From the NCBI GenBank assembly GCA_003023565.1, contig PXSA01000039.1, forward strand, positions 93,816 to 157,815: a DNA stretch of 64,000 bases, given 5' to 3'. Each line of letters begins with the position of its first letter. Within the stretch, counting starts at the first letter, position 1. The position numbers and the translations under genes were made by a program. The stretch is from Halobacteriales archaeon QS_9_68_17 (GTDB lineage Archaea; Halobacteriota; Halobacteria; Halobacteriales; Natronoarchaeaceae). Below the pieces are notes generated by a model. That model worked only from the letters and a program-made list of their open reading frames with translations. It was not told where the DNA came from and searched no databases. Below, one piece after another: positions 18,133 to 26,409 of this stretch.

Positions 18133-19770
18133 ATGGACGTCAGCGACGCGGTCGTCGAGAAGTTGGTCACGCTGGGGGTCGACACGGTGTTCGGCATCCC
18201 GGGGAAGCAGTCACTGCCGCTGAACGAGGGGATCGGCGCGCGCGACGACATCGACTTCATCGTCGCGCGCCACGAGACCGCCGTCTCCCACCAGGCGTGG
18301 GGGTACGCGGAATCGAGCGGCGAGATGGCCGCCACCGTCGTCATCCCGGGGCCGGGCGACATGAACGCGATGAACGGGCTGAAAAACGCCCTGAACGACT
18401 GCACCCCGATGCTGCACGTCGCCATCGAGACGGAACCCGACCTCCGCGGCGGGGACGCGATCCACGAGACACCGCCGGACACGTACGACAACGTCGTGAA
18501 GGAAAACGTCGTCGCGAAAAACCCCGAGTCGACGGTCGCAGTCCTCGAACGCGCCGTCGAGACCGCGCGGACGCCGCCGATGGGACCGGTCCGCGTCGGC
18601 GTTCCCAAGAACTTCCTCCGGATGGACGTACCGATAGCGTCGGCGTCGGTGGACCGGTCCGGGCGGGATGCTCCGGTTCCGGCGAGCGACGTGGCGGCCG
18701 CCGCGGACCTCCTGGCGGACTCCGAAGCGCCGATCATCGTCGCAGGGGGCGGCGTCCGGGCCGCCGGGGCGACGCCGGAACTCGTCGCGGTCGCGGAACG
18801 CCTCGATACGCCGGTCGTGACCACGTACAAGGGGAAAGGGACGATCCCCGACGACCACGAACTCGCGGCGGGAACGCTGAGCGGCAGCGCCCCGCCGGAA
18901 CTCCTCGACGAACTCGCCACCGCGGAGACGCTCCTGGGCGTGGGCACCGACCTCGACGCGGTCGCCACGCGGCACTTCTCCGTCGACCTCCCGGCGTCGT
19001 TCGTCCACGTCACGCTCGACGCGGACGACATCGGGACGGGGTACGACCCGACGGTCGGTATCGTCGCGGACGCCGCCGACGCTCTCGCGGCCATCGATGA
19101 CGCGCTCGAAGACCGCGAGGTCCGCTCCTCGGACGGGGTCGAGCGCGCTCGCGCCGTGCGGGCCGCGACAGCGGACCGGATCGAACCGCTTCTCGACGAC
19201 GACCCGCTCACCTCCGTTCGCGCGCTCCGGGAGGTCCGCGACGCCGTGCCGCGCGACGCCGTGGTGACCGCCGACGCCGGCGGCTTCCGCGTCTGGGGCC
19301 TGAACGCTTTCGACGCCTACGGCCCGCGGCGCTACGTCAACCCCGGGTCGTGGGCGACGATGGGAACCGCGCTCCCCTCGGCGATCGGTGCCAAGGCGGC
19401 GAACCCCGACAGGCCGGTGGTCGCGCTCGCCGGTGACGGCGGACTGATGATGTGCGTCCACGAACTCCACACCGCGGCCGCCGAGGACGTGCCCGTCGTC
19501 GTGGTCGTGTTCAACAACGACGACTACGCTATCATCAGCGAGGAGGCCGGTCGGAGCTACGACCTCGCCCCCGGCGAATACGGGTGGAACGACGCTCCCC
19601 TCGATCTCGCCACTGTCGCCGAGGGGATGAACGTGAACGCGACGCGGGCCGACGCTCCCGCCGAGATCCGGGCGGCGCTCGACGGGGCGCTCGCGTCCGA
19701 CGAACCGGCACTCATCGAGGTCCGGACGGACCCCGCGGAACCGCAGGCGAGCGAGTGGATGACGGACTGA
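18133..19770 (+). CDS. ThDP-dependent acetolactate-synthase-like enzyme
   Basis: A 545-residue thiamine-diphosphate enzyme of the acetolactate synthase / benzoylformate decarboxylase / oxalyl-CoA decarboxylase superfamily. The three expected domains are visible: the PYR domain with catalytic Glu48 in ARHETA; a central domain with PIIVAGGGVRAAG near 213-225; and the PP domain with GDGG at 434-437 and NN about 25 residues later. It is not a normal ALS by context, since no small subunit follows. A CaiB/BaiF CoA-transferase downstream (after 233 bp) makes a 2-oxo-acid or acyl-CoA decarboxylase the better guess. It is divergent from and probably controlled by IclR 1. Confidence 0.85.
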   Translation: MDVSDAVVEKLVTLGVDTVFGIPGKQSLPLNEGIGARDDIDFIVARHETAVSHQAWGYAESSGEMAATVVIPGPGDMNAMNGLKNALNDCTPMLHVAIETEPDLRGGDAIHETPPDTYDNVVKENVVAKNPESTVAVLERAVETARTPPMGPVRVGVPKNFLRMDVPIASASVDRSGRDAPVPASDVAAAADLLADSEAPIIVAGGGVRAAGATPELVAVAERLDTPVVTTYKGKGTIPDDHELAAGTLSGSAPPELLDELATAETLLGVGTDLDAVATRHFSVDLPASFVHVTLDADDIGTGYDPTVGIVADAADALAAIDDALEDREVRSSDGVERARAVRAATADRIEPLLDDDPLTSVRALREVRDAVPRDAVVTADAGGFRVWGLNAFDAYGPRRYVNPGSWATMGTALPSAIGAKAANPDRPVVALAGDGGLMMCVHELHTAAAEDVPVVVVVFNNDDYAIISEEAGRSYDLAPGEYGWNDAPLDLATVAEGMNVNATRADAPAEIRAALDGALASDEPALIEVRTDPAEPQASEWMTD

Positions 19771-20003
19771 AGGGGTCGGGCCTCCGCCCGCTCGAACGCC
19801 CCGACCGGGTCAGTCGGTCGCCCCCTATTAGGCGTGCGCTAACGATAGTCAACCTCGACTAGGACCGCCCGGAAGAGGCGTGTCGACACGGAACGAGGAT
19901 ACCGGGGGCGACGTGCGACGCTCGAACCGTCGCGTAACGGCCACGGTCCGACGGGGACCGAAAACCGGGGGAATCATCTATCGGGGCCTCGCAGTGAGCG
20001 ATC

Positions 20004-21242
20004 ATGACCGGAGAAGCGAGAGATCCGGACGGAGACTCGGGCCCGCTCGACGGCCTGACAGTTCTCGACGCGTCCCGCGTACTGGTCGGCCCGTTCTGTA
20101 CGATGCAGTTGGGCGACCTGGGCGCGGACGTGATCAAGGTCGAACGGCCCGGCGTGGGCGACCAGACGCGGGGGTGGCACCCGCCGACGTACGGCGACAG
20201 CGATGAGGCGGCGTACTACATGAGCGTCAACCGGAACAAGCGCTCTGTCGCGTTGAACCTGGCGAGCGAGGAGGGCCGCGACGTGTTTCGCGACCTCGCC
20301 GCGGACGCCGACATCGTGGTCGAGAACTTCCGCGTCGGGAAGATGGACGAGTGGGGCCTCGGCTACGAGGACCTGCGGGAACGGAACCCGGGGCTGGTCT
20401 ACTGCTCGCTGTCGGGCTACGGCGAGTGGGGTCCCGACCGCCACCGGCCGGCGTACGACATCATGATGCAGGCGGAGGGGGGCCTCATGAGCATCACGGG
20501 CGTCGAGGACAGCATGCCGGTCCGCGTCGGCGTCGCCATCGCCGACATCGGGGCGGGAATGTACGCGACGCAGGCGGTCCTCGCGGCGCTGTTGGAGCGC
20601 GAGGTCGGCGACGCGGGCGGGCAGAAGATCGACGTGAGCCTCCTCGACGGGCAGGTGGCGTGGATGACGTACATGGCGTCGAACTACTTCGCGACCGGTG
20701 ACCCGCCGGGGCGGATGGGCAGTAAGCACCCGACGATAGCGCCCTATCAGGCGTTCGAGACGAGCGACGGGTACGTCGTCGTCGCCGTCGCCTCGGAGAA
20801 CATCTGGCCGCGCTTTTGCGAGGCGTTAGGTCGAGAGGACCTCGTCGACGACGACCGCTTCGAGACCAACGCGGACCGCGTGGACAACAGAGAGGCCCTC
20901 GACGCGCTTCTCGAAGACGAAATCGCGTCGTACACCACCCAAGCGTTCCTCGACGCGATGGACGACCACGGCGTCCCCGCGAGCGACGTCCGCGACCTGG
21001 AGGACGTGTTCGACGACCCGCACGTCCGGGCCCGCGGCATGCGACAGTCGGTCGATCACCCGACCGCCGGCGAGGTGGAGATGCCCGGGTCCCCGATGCA
21101 GTTCTCCCGGACGCCGACGTCGATCCGCCGACACCCGCCGCTGCTCGGCGAACACACCCGAGAGATACTGACCGAGGCGGGCTACGACGACGCGACCGTG
21201 GACCGACTCGTCGAGTCGGACGTCGTCGCGCCGCCGGAGTAG
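20004..21242 (+). CDS. CaiB/BaiF (class III) CoA-transferase
   Basis: A 412-residue family III CoA-transferase that moves CoA between carboxylic acids. The N-terminus has LDGLTVLDASRVLVGPFCTMQL and GADVIKVERPGVGDQTRGW; SVNRNKRSVALNL follows. The catalytic Asp that forms the acyl anhydride is D181 in IADIGAGMY. The C-terminus has HPTAGEVEMPGSPMQFS, the usual end region. Partnered with the ThDP enzyme, it could activate the acid before decarboxylation, as formyl-CoA:oxalate transferase does, or activate another acid. It ends directly against the second IclR gene, tail to tail. Confidence 0.92.
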   Translation: MTGEARDPDGDSGPLDGLTVLDASRVLVGPFCTMQLGDLGADVIKVERPGVGDQTRGWHPPTYGDSDEAAYYMSVNRNKRSVALNLASEEGRDVFRDLAADADIVVENFRVGKMDEWGLGYEDLRERNPGLVYCSLSGYGEWGPDRHRPAYDIMMQAEGGLMSITGVEDSMPVRVGVAIADIGAGMYATQAVLAALLEREVGDAGGQKIDVSLLDGQVAWMTYMASNYFATGDPPGRMGSKHPTIAPYQAFETSDGYVVVAVASENIWPRFCEALGREDLVDDDRFETNADRVDNREALDALLEDEIASYTTQAFLDAMDDHGVPASDVRDLEDVFDDPHVRARGMRQSVDHPTAGEVEMPGSPMQFSRTPTSIRRHPPLLGEHTREILTEAGYDDATVDRLVESDVVAPPE

Positions 21243-21974
21243 CTACGACGACCGAGCGTTCACCCCGACCACGTTGACGCTCCGGCGGAAGTCGTCGAGT
21301 TCTTCCTCCAGTCGCTCGTCGGTCATCCGGTGTTTCGGCCCCGAGACGCTCATCCCGCCGACGACTTCGCCGCCGTCGCGGAGGACCGGACCGGCGATAC
21401 ACCGGACGCCGCGGACGCGCTCCTCGTCGTCCACGGCGTGCCCGCGGTCCCGGACCCGTTCCGGATGCTCGAACAGTTCCTCCCGCGTTTCGACGGCGTT
21501 CTCGGTGTGCGTCGGGAGCCCGTGTTCGTTGACCATGTCGTCGACCCGCGCTTCCGGGACGTGCGCGAGCATCGCCCTGCCCAGCGCGACGGCGTGGAAG
21601 TACTCGTATTCGCCGACGTCGAACGGGAGGTTCACGGCCTCGGACCCGGTTTCACGATGGACGTACACCGCTTTGCCGCCCTCCCGCGTGGCGAACCGCG
21701 CGCGCTCGCCGTGCTCCGCCGCGAGTCCCGCGAGGTCCTCCTCGATGACGTCGATGGCCTCGGTCCGGTTCCGACCCGCCTCTCCCGGACCGAGATACCG
21801 GGGACTGAGGCCGTAGCGACCGTCCTCCGCGACGACGAACCCCTGTTTCTCTAGCGAGGCGAGATAACAGTGCGCGGTCCCTTTCGTCACGTCCACCTCG
21901 TCGGCGAGTTCGGGGACGCCGACCTCGGGGTGGTCCTCCAGTACGTCGAGGACGGTACAGGCCCTCGACCGCAC
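21243..21974 (-). CDS. IclR family transcriptional regulator 2, N-terminus probably frameshifted
   Basis: A 243-residue IclR regulator, with wHTH (ACTVLDVLEDHPEVGVPEL, KGTAHCYLASLEKQGFVV) and effector-binding domain (GRAMLAHVPEARVDDM, GEVVGGMSVSGPKHRM). The open frame begins at a GTG (21974). A better N-terminus, MTDASRTTGAVE, starts at 21999 in another frame and would join if one base were removed around 21958-21966. Because only about eight residues are affected, the protein may still work from the GTG. It is tail-to-tail with the CoA-transferase gene and may control it. Confidence 0.8.
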   Translation of the reverse strand: MRSRACTVLDVLEDHPEVGVPELADEVDVTKGTAHCYLASLEKQGFVVAEDGRYGLSPRYLGPGEAGRNRTEAIDVIEEDLAGLAAEHGERARFATREGGKAVYVHRETGSEAVNLPFDVGEYEYFHAVALGRAMLAHVPEARVDDMVNEHGLPTHTENAVETREELFEHPERVRDRGHAVDDEERVRGVRCIAGPVLRDGGEVVGGMSVSGPKHRMTDERLEEELDDFRRSVNVVGVNARSS

Positions 21975-22042
21975 CGGTCGTCCGCGAGGCGTCTGTCATC
22001 GGATCGAAATCGCCCACGGGACTGTTACCGAGGCGACGTGAG

Positions 22043-22408
22043 ATGCGGGTGACGACCGATATCGCTTTCGACGGCACCGCCGGCGGTACACCGAAACCGT
22101 CCGTATCGAAGGCGAACGCGGCGCGACGGAACTCGTCGCGCGGTCGGACACCGGTGCGAAACGGACCGCCGTCGACACCGAGATAGCCGGCGAGGTCGGT
22201 GTCGGACCGATCACCGGGACGAGGACCTTCCGGTCGAGCAACGGTACGTCGACGCGGCTGCTTGCCGAGGTCACCGTGGTCGTCGCCCGCCGGGAGAACG
22301 GTAGAGGCGAAGATAGCCGACAGGGGTGACGTGTCGCACCGGGTGCGACTCGGCCCCGACGTCCTCGACGACATGACGGTCGGCGTCAGCAGTCGGGCCG
22401 ACGACTGA
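22043..22408 (+). pseudogene. Retropepsin-like aspartic protease family (RimK-associated type), two frameshifts
   Basis: Three frame segments make one protein: MRVTTDIAFDGTA (from ATG 22043), then RRYTETVRIEG...LVARSDTGAKRTAVDTEI and RTFRSSNGTSTRLLAEVTVVVA, then VEAKIADRGDVSHRVRLGPD plus VLDDMTVGVSS to the TGA at 22406. The core DTGAKR is the single catalytic Asp motif of retropepsin-like proteins annotated as ATP-dependent zinc proteases, often found beside RimK-type ligases. The breaks are near 22075-22081 and 22288-22300 and cancel each other. The start is 43 bp from the divergent IclR 2 start. Most likely non-functional as read. Confidence 0.65.
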
Positions 22409-22524
22409 CACGCCGATCGGCGGAGCGTCTGGTCTGCCGTTTCTCGCGTTGACGGGCGTAACAGCGGAGACAGGTCGGGATTTCCACCCGACATTTATCC
22501 GGATTCCCGTTGACGTTTCGATCG

Positions 22525-22737
22525 ATGCCCACCAAAGAGGTCACGATCGATCTCGGCCAGACGACGCTCAGAGACGTACGGATCTCTCGACGGACCGACG
22601 GCCAACTGGTCGATTTCTCGGTCGAGGGGACGGTACACAACGTCGACGACGAGGTCGTGGAAAACGTGATGCTCTCCCAGCAGGTCGATCCCGTCTCGAT
22701 CACGCTGTCGATCGACGACCCGGACGGAGAGACGTAA
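22525..22737 (+). CDS. Small haloarchaeal protein, 70 aa, unrecognised
   Basis: A short acidic protein (MPTKEVTIDLGQTTLRDVRI...) of mostly beta-strand character: alternating Val/Ile and polar residues through ISRRTDGQLVDFSVEGTVHN and ENVMLSQQVDPVSITLSI. No Cys, no signal, no transmembrane segment. The ATG at 22525 is preferred to a TTG at 22510 because a TATA-like ATTTATC lies about 28 nt upstream, which suits leaderless initiation. It is intact although its neighbours on both sides are broken. Function unknown. Confidence 0.6.
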   Translation: MPTKEVTIDLGQTTLRDVRISRRTDGQLVDFSVEGTVHNVDDEVVENVMLSQQVDPVSITLSIDDPDGET

Positions 22738-22902
22738 CTGAGACGAGCGGCCGAGGTCGGGTGGCCGTGGTCGAGGTCCCTCGCGACTGGTGACTCGGCG
22801 CGAAAGAAGGGCGGTCCATCGCGCGGGAACGAGCGCGCCGGGACCGCGGTCACTATCCCCGAGAGCCGCCTCCCGACTCGAACGCCTACAGTTCGCTCAG
22901 CG

Positions 22903-23486
22903 TTACGTCGAAGTAAACCTCCCGAGGAGTTCCGCGATGTCGCGGTTCGAGACCGAGCCGCCGTAGACGGAAATCGTATCGAACCCGGAGCACCCGTGTT
23001 CTCCCGAGTCGTCGCGCTCCCAGTACGGCCAGGCGGTCTCCTCGCCGCCGTCGAACCCCGCCGCTTCGACGGGGAAATCGAGGACGAGCGTGCCGTAGCT
23101 CTCCCTGTCGTGGCCGTCGAAAGTCTCGACGGAACCGCCGTCGACCGGTCGAGCGCCGTCACCGTCGTCCGGAACGCTCCGGGACCCGAACCGCTATCGG
23201 ATCGGTTCGTCCACGGGGTCGAAGGTCCGTCGCTCGCCGTCCGAACCGATGACCGTGCTCTGTCGGACCGCAACCGAGACCGTCCCGTGGTCATCGAGGC
23301 CTACGAACTTCTCTTCGTTTCCGGGTTGCACGTTCAGTCCCGCGGGGGAATGCGCCGCCGCGCCGCCGCTGAATCCGGTGACCGCGACTCCGGACGCAGG
23401 ACGCCGGCGGCTCCCGTGAGGAACCGACGCCGGGTGCTGCTGTCGCGCGAGGCACTACCGTTCGATGACGAACTCGTGTCGTTCAT
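22903..23486 (-). pseudogene. Tat-exported protein, broken by frameshift and in-frame stop
   Basis: From ATG 23486 the first frame gives an N-terminal signal with SSTRRRFLTGAAGV. Near 23390-23410 the frame changes to one reading GFSGGAAAHSPAG and EEKFVGLDDHGTVSVAVRQS. That frame then meets TAG at 23194-23196 but continues afterwards without further breaks: ETFDGHDRESYGTLVLDFPV, ETAWPYWERDDSGEHGC, SVYGGSVSNRDIAELLGRF, stop at 22903. Sense coding after the TAG shows a once complete secreted protein of about 190 residues. The family is not recognised. Two independent lesions argue for real decay. Confidence 0.65.
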
Positions 23487-23599
23487 TTCGACGGCGGAAT
23501 CAACCACGGGCCGGGGGAAGACGGTTCTAGCACGGGCGTCGAAAGTCGGGCGGCGGTCTCGGCCGGTGTCGAGAGCGGGTCGCTCCCGGTGAGGTTTCC

Positions 23600-24010
23600 T
23601 CAGAGGTCGCCGTTTCCGATGTCAGCGATCCGCTGTCGGTCGTAAAGTCGTTTGCCCTCGTCGAACTCACCGGGAAACAACTGCCCGGTCGCTCGCTCGG
23701 TCTTCGAGAGGTCGATGATCAGCCCCTGGTACGTTCCGCCAGCCGGATACATGTCGTCGGACCGCCGAAATTTCACTCTCGGTGTCATGTCTCTGGAGGT
23801 AGCGCAGATACGTCTCCCGGAAGCCGTCCCGCGTCGGTGTGTATCGGTACGGAACAGCAGCACCTCTGGGTCGGTCTACAGTAACGGCTCGTCGTCGATC
23901 GACCTCGGTCGGCGGTAAAACTCCGGACCTCCGTCCCCTCGAACGCGTCGACCACCCCGAGGTCGCGCCAGTGTCTGTACGCGGTCTCGGGTAACCGAAC
24001 CTATCGAGCG
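23600..24010 (-). pseudogene. Unrecognised gene remnant with several frame changes
   Basis: Protein-like segments appear in all three minus-strand frames in succession: LPETAYRHWRDLGVVDAFEG, then EFYRRPRSIDDEPLL followed by a stop and PEVLLFRTDT, then DGFRETYLRYLQRHDTESE, then FRRSDDMYPAGGTYQGLIID with KTERATGQLFPGEFDEGKRL to the stop at 23600. At least three shifts and one stop are needed, so this is a degraded gene. I do not recognise the family. It sits directly downstream of the recombinase gene and looks like cargo decay in a mobile region. Confidence 0.5.
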
Positions 24011-24154
24011 GTTGTTTCGATTCATCGGTGGGGACCAGTTCACTAGCGTGGCGTCTTCGCAACGCCAGCACCGCGTTTCAGTATATTCATATTTGGTTTA
24101 CGGGTCGCCAGAAGTCAGGTCCGGAGTTCCGAAAGCGACGCCTAACACTGGCCG

Positions 24155-25465
24155 TCAATCACGGTCCTCATCCGTCCGCCCGCTAACTCGCCCGTCGGTG
24201 TTGGAGAGCGCCTCCGTCGCCATGTCGGCCTGTTCGGCGGCTTCGATGTGCTGATAGGCGTCTCGGACCTGTTCCTCGGAGTTATCCAGATAGCGCGCAG
24301 CGGCCGCGTACCCGAACCGGCGGACGAACACCTCGCCCATTCCGCGTCGACCCCCGTGGGGCGCGAGATAGCCGTGACGGTCGTCGAGTTCGATCCCGGC
24401 GTCCTCGCACAGGCGTTTCATCACCCGGCGCGCCCCGTTCGGTTTCAGTGCCGGTGGCGGGTCGAGGTCCGCGTCGGCCGCGACGAGGAGGTCGGGGGTC
24501 CCTTCGCGGTGGCGACCGATATCGCTGCCGTCGTGTCCCCGTTCGGTAAGTTCGTCCGCGACGTAGCGCGCCAGTGACGGTCGGTGAAGCGTGGTGAAAA
24601 CGGGCCACTCCGACGGGGGGTCGAGGAGGCGACGATACCGCTGCAAAGGCCCGAGAACCGGGTCTGGAAGGGATGCCTCGTCCCAGGCCTGCTTCTTTCG
24701 GAACACGGTCGCGTTCTTGTCGCCGAAAGAGACGTCCGACCAGCGGAGACCGCTGCGACCCGGGCGGTCGTCGTCGGGGTCGTTTAGGAACTCCGCGGCT
24801 CGTAGCCCGGTGTAAGCGAGGACGTAGGTCAGCGCCCGCTCGCGACACCGTTTCACCGCCTCGAACCGCGCGGACTCCTTCTCTCGTCGGGCCGCGTTCT
24901 CCGGATCGTCGCGCTCGTCGGACGGAACGGTCAGGTCCGCGAAGCGGTCGATAGCTGCCTCGGCCCGCTCGTCGACGTATCGGGTGATCCGGTCGCGGTC
25001 GTCCGGCGTCCACGCCTGCTGGTCGCCGGGGCGGCGGCCGTCGCCGTCCGGCAGGGGGTCTTCCGCGTCCGATTCCCTGGCGTAATGCCGCGTGACGTAC
25101 CCCTGACCGTGAGCCCACCCACACCACGAGGCGACGTAGGCGTAGTAGGTCCTGACGGTCCCGTTCGACAGTCCGGACGCCCGCAGGTAGCGGGCGTAGT
25201 CCCCGAAAACGGTCGCGTCGAGGTCGGCGAACGTCACGTCCCGATGCTGCTCCGTCGGCGGCCGTACGCCCGACCATTCCGTCGGCGGATCGGCGTTCGC
25301 GGGGTCGGACACCGCTCCCCGGCACCAGCGGATGAACCGGTCTAGCTCACGCTCGGCGTCCCGCCGGTAGTTCCCGTCGTTCCCGCTTCCGCCTTTCCCC
25401 TTGTCCGTGAGGAACTTCGGAACGGTGCTCGCTATCGGCGTCGACGACGACCGATCGCTACGCAC
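24155..25465 (-). CDS. Tyrosine recombinase / site-specific integrase
   Basis: A 436-residue phage-integrase-family protein with a GTG start. The N-terminal core-binding (SAM-like) domain spans about 30-150 (RDAERELDRFIRWCRG, SNGTVRTYYAYVASWCGWAH). In the catalytic domain the first Arg is in AYTGLRAAEFL, the HxxR box in LAPHGGRRGMGEVF, and the nucleophile Tyr in RDAYQHIEAAE. Spacing is normal, so the enzyme looks active. It is surrounded by broken genes and preceded by a perfect inverted repeat at 25609-25642, so it may belong to an integrated element. No tRNA gene that could serve as att site is visible nearby. Confidence 0.9.
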   Translation of the reverse strand: MRSDRSSSTPIASTVPKFLTDKGKGGSGNDGNYRRDAERELDRFIRWCRGAVSDPANADPPTEWSGVRPPTEQHRDVTFADLDATVFGDYARYLRASGLSNGTVRTYYAYVASWCGWAHGQGYVTRHYARESDAEDPLPDGDGRRPGDQQAWTPDDRDRITRYVDERAEAAIDRFADLTVPSDERDDPENAARREKESARFEAVKRCRERALTYVLAYTGLRAAEFLNDPDDDRPGRSGLRWSDVSFGDKNATVFRKKQAWDEASLPDPVLGPLQRYRRLLDPPSEWPVFTTLHRPSLARYVADELTERGHDGSDIGRHREGTPDLLVAADADLDPPPALKPNGARRVMKRLCEDAGIELDDRHGYLAPHGGRRGMGEVFVRRFGYAAAARYLDNSEEQVRDAYQHIEAAEQADMATEALSNTDGRVSGRTDEDRD

Positions 25466-25972
25466 GTCGGTTCGCCCCGTTGGTCGGCCGAACGTCGTTC
25501 TCCGCGACTGTTCTCCCCGTTCTCGCCCGCGCTCCAGCGGAGTAGCGGCAGTGGCGCATGGATCCGAACTCGGCTCCGTTCGATGGGACGGCGGGGGGGA
25601 CCGAATACTTTACGCACGCTTACTCAACTAAGCGTGCGTAAATCCGCGATCCGGCCGTAGCCTCATATCGGGCCGGAGAACATCTCTACGGATGGTTCGC
25701 CCTGGAAGAGACGATTATAAATTCTATGGTGCTATACAGAATCTCCAGCGGGTCTTCTTGCCGTCCCTGGGAACGACCCGCAGTAGATCGGCGGTAAAAG
25801 CCTGTCTGGGCGGGTAAACGGCAATACCCCGAAGAAGAATCGGTACTGACAGCCGTACTCCGTGTGAGAGCAACGTCCCGGTTTCGCGTCGTCGGGACGG
25901 CAAACGTGGAACGGCGTCCTCTCACAGCGGTCGCGGTATCACGATACTGACAGAGTAAGGGTGCTCCGCCCG
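25466..25972. other. Non-coding stretch upstream of the integrase
   Basis: About 500 bp without a credible gene on either strand. It contains the long palindrome described separately and an AT-richer patch around 25700-25735. It ends at the truncated 3' side of the GH2 stub, so an element boundary may lie within it. Confidence 0.5.
25609..25642. repeat. Perfect 14-bp inverted repeat with 6-bp spacer near the integrase
   Basis: Arms TTTACGCACGCTTA (25609-25622) and TAAGCGTGCGTAAA (25629-25642) are exact complements; the spacer is CTCAAC. It starts 144 nt upstream of the integrase start codon. Two inverted 11-14-bp arms around a 6-8-bp centre is the layout of core sites recognised by tyrosine recombinases (att or dif/XRS-like), so this may be the element's own crossover site. 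An autoregulatory operator or a hairpin terminator are alternatives. Confidence 0.6.
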
Positions 25973-26409
25973 TCACTCCGCGGCGTACTCGACCGGCGAC
26001 TCGAAGCGAACGGCGACGACGTTCTCCCCCTCGCAGAAGCGGTCCGTGACGTCGACGGCGCGGTCGCGGTTTCAAGCACCGTCGAGCCGTTCACCGTGAC
26101 CTGGGCTACCGTGTCGAGGCTGAGACACTCGAGCAGGACCGCGTCGTGGTCGAGGAGGTCCCCGCCGAGGTCGACCGTCCGTCGGTACTCCCAGTCGGTT
26201 TCGCCGACCCACTGGACGGCGGGTTCGTTGTCCGCCACGAACGGGTCGGAGACCGCGTCGCCGCGAAGCAGGTCCGTGTGCACGTCGCCGGGAACGGTCC
26301 CGCGCTTCCACTCCTCGGCACCAGCCGGACGGAACGCCCACTCCCCGTTGAGGGAGGCGGTTCGCTCGCCCGGTTCCGCCTGACCGGCGAGCGCGTCGGC
26401 GTCACTCAT
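25973..26409 (-). pseudogene. N-terminal stub of a GH2 beta-mannosidase
   Basis: From ATG 26409 the frame reads like the sugar-binding domain of GH2 enzymes: ASLNGEWAFRPAG, GTVPGDVHTDLL, WVGETDWEYRRTVDL, LECLSLDTVAQVTVNG. Around 26045-26080 the frame changes to VDVTDRFCEGENVVAVRFES then PVEYAAE and a stop at 25973. Only about 140 of roughly 800 residues remain, with no catalytic domain. The start overlaps the UxuA stop by 8 nt, so it was the last gene of a uronate/mannoside operon. The missing 3' part faces the integrase region, which suggests the break came with that insertion. Confidence 0.75.

Noticed and set aside
23194-23196. In-frame TAG in the Tat-exported gene as a possible pyrrolysine codon
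   Set aside because: The same gene also has a frameshift near its start, and pyrrolysine use is not expected in this group; decay explains both.
22386-23294. A 302-codon minus-strand frame through the broken Tat-protein gene
   Set aside because: Ser/Thr/Arg low-complexity translation; the protein-like signal lies in the other minus-strand frames.
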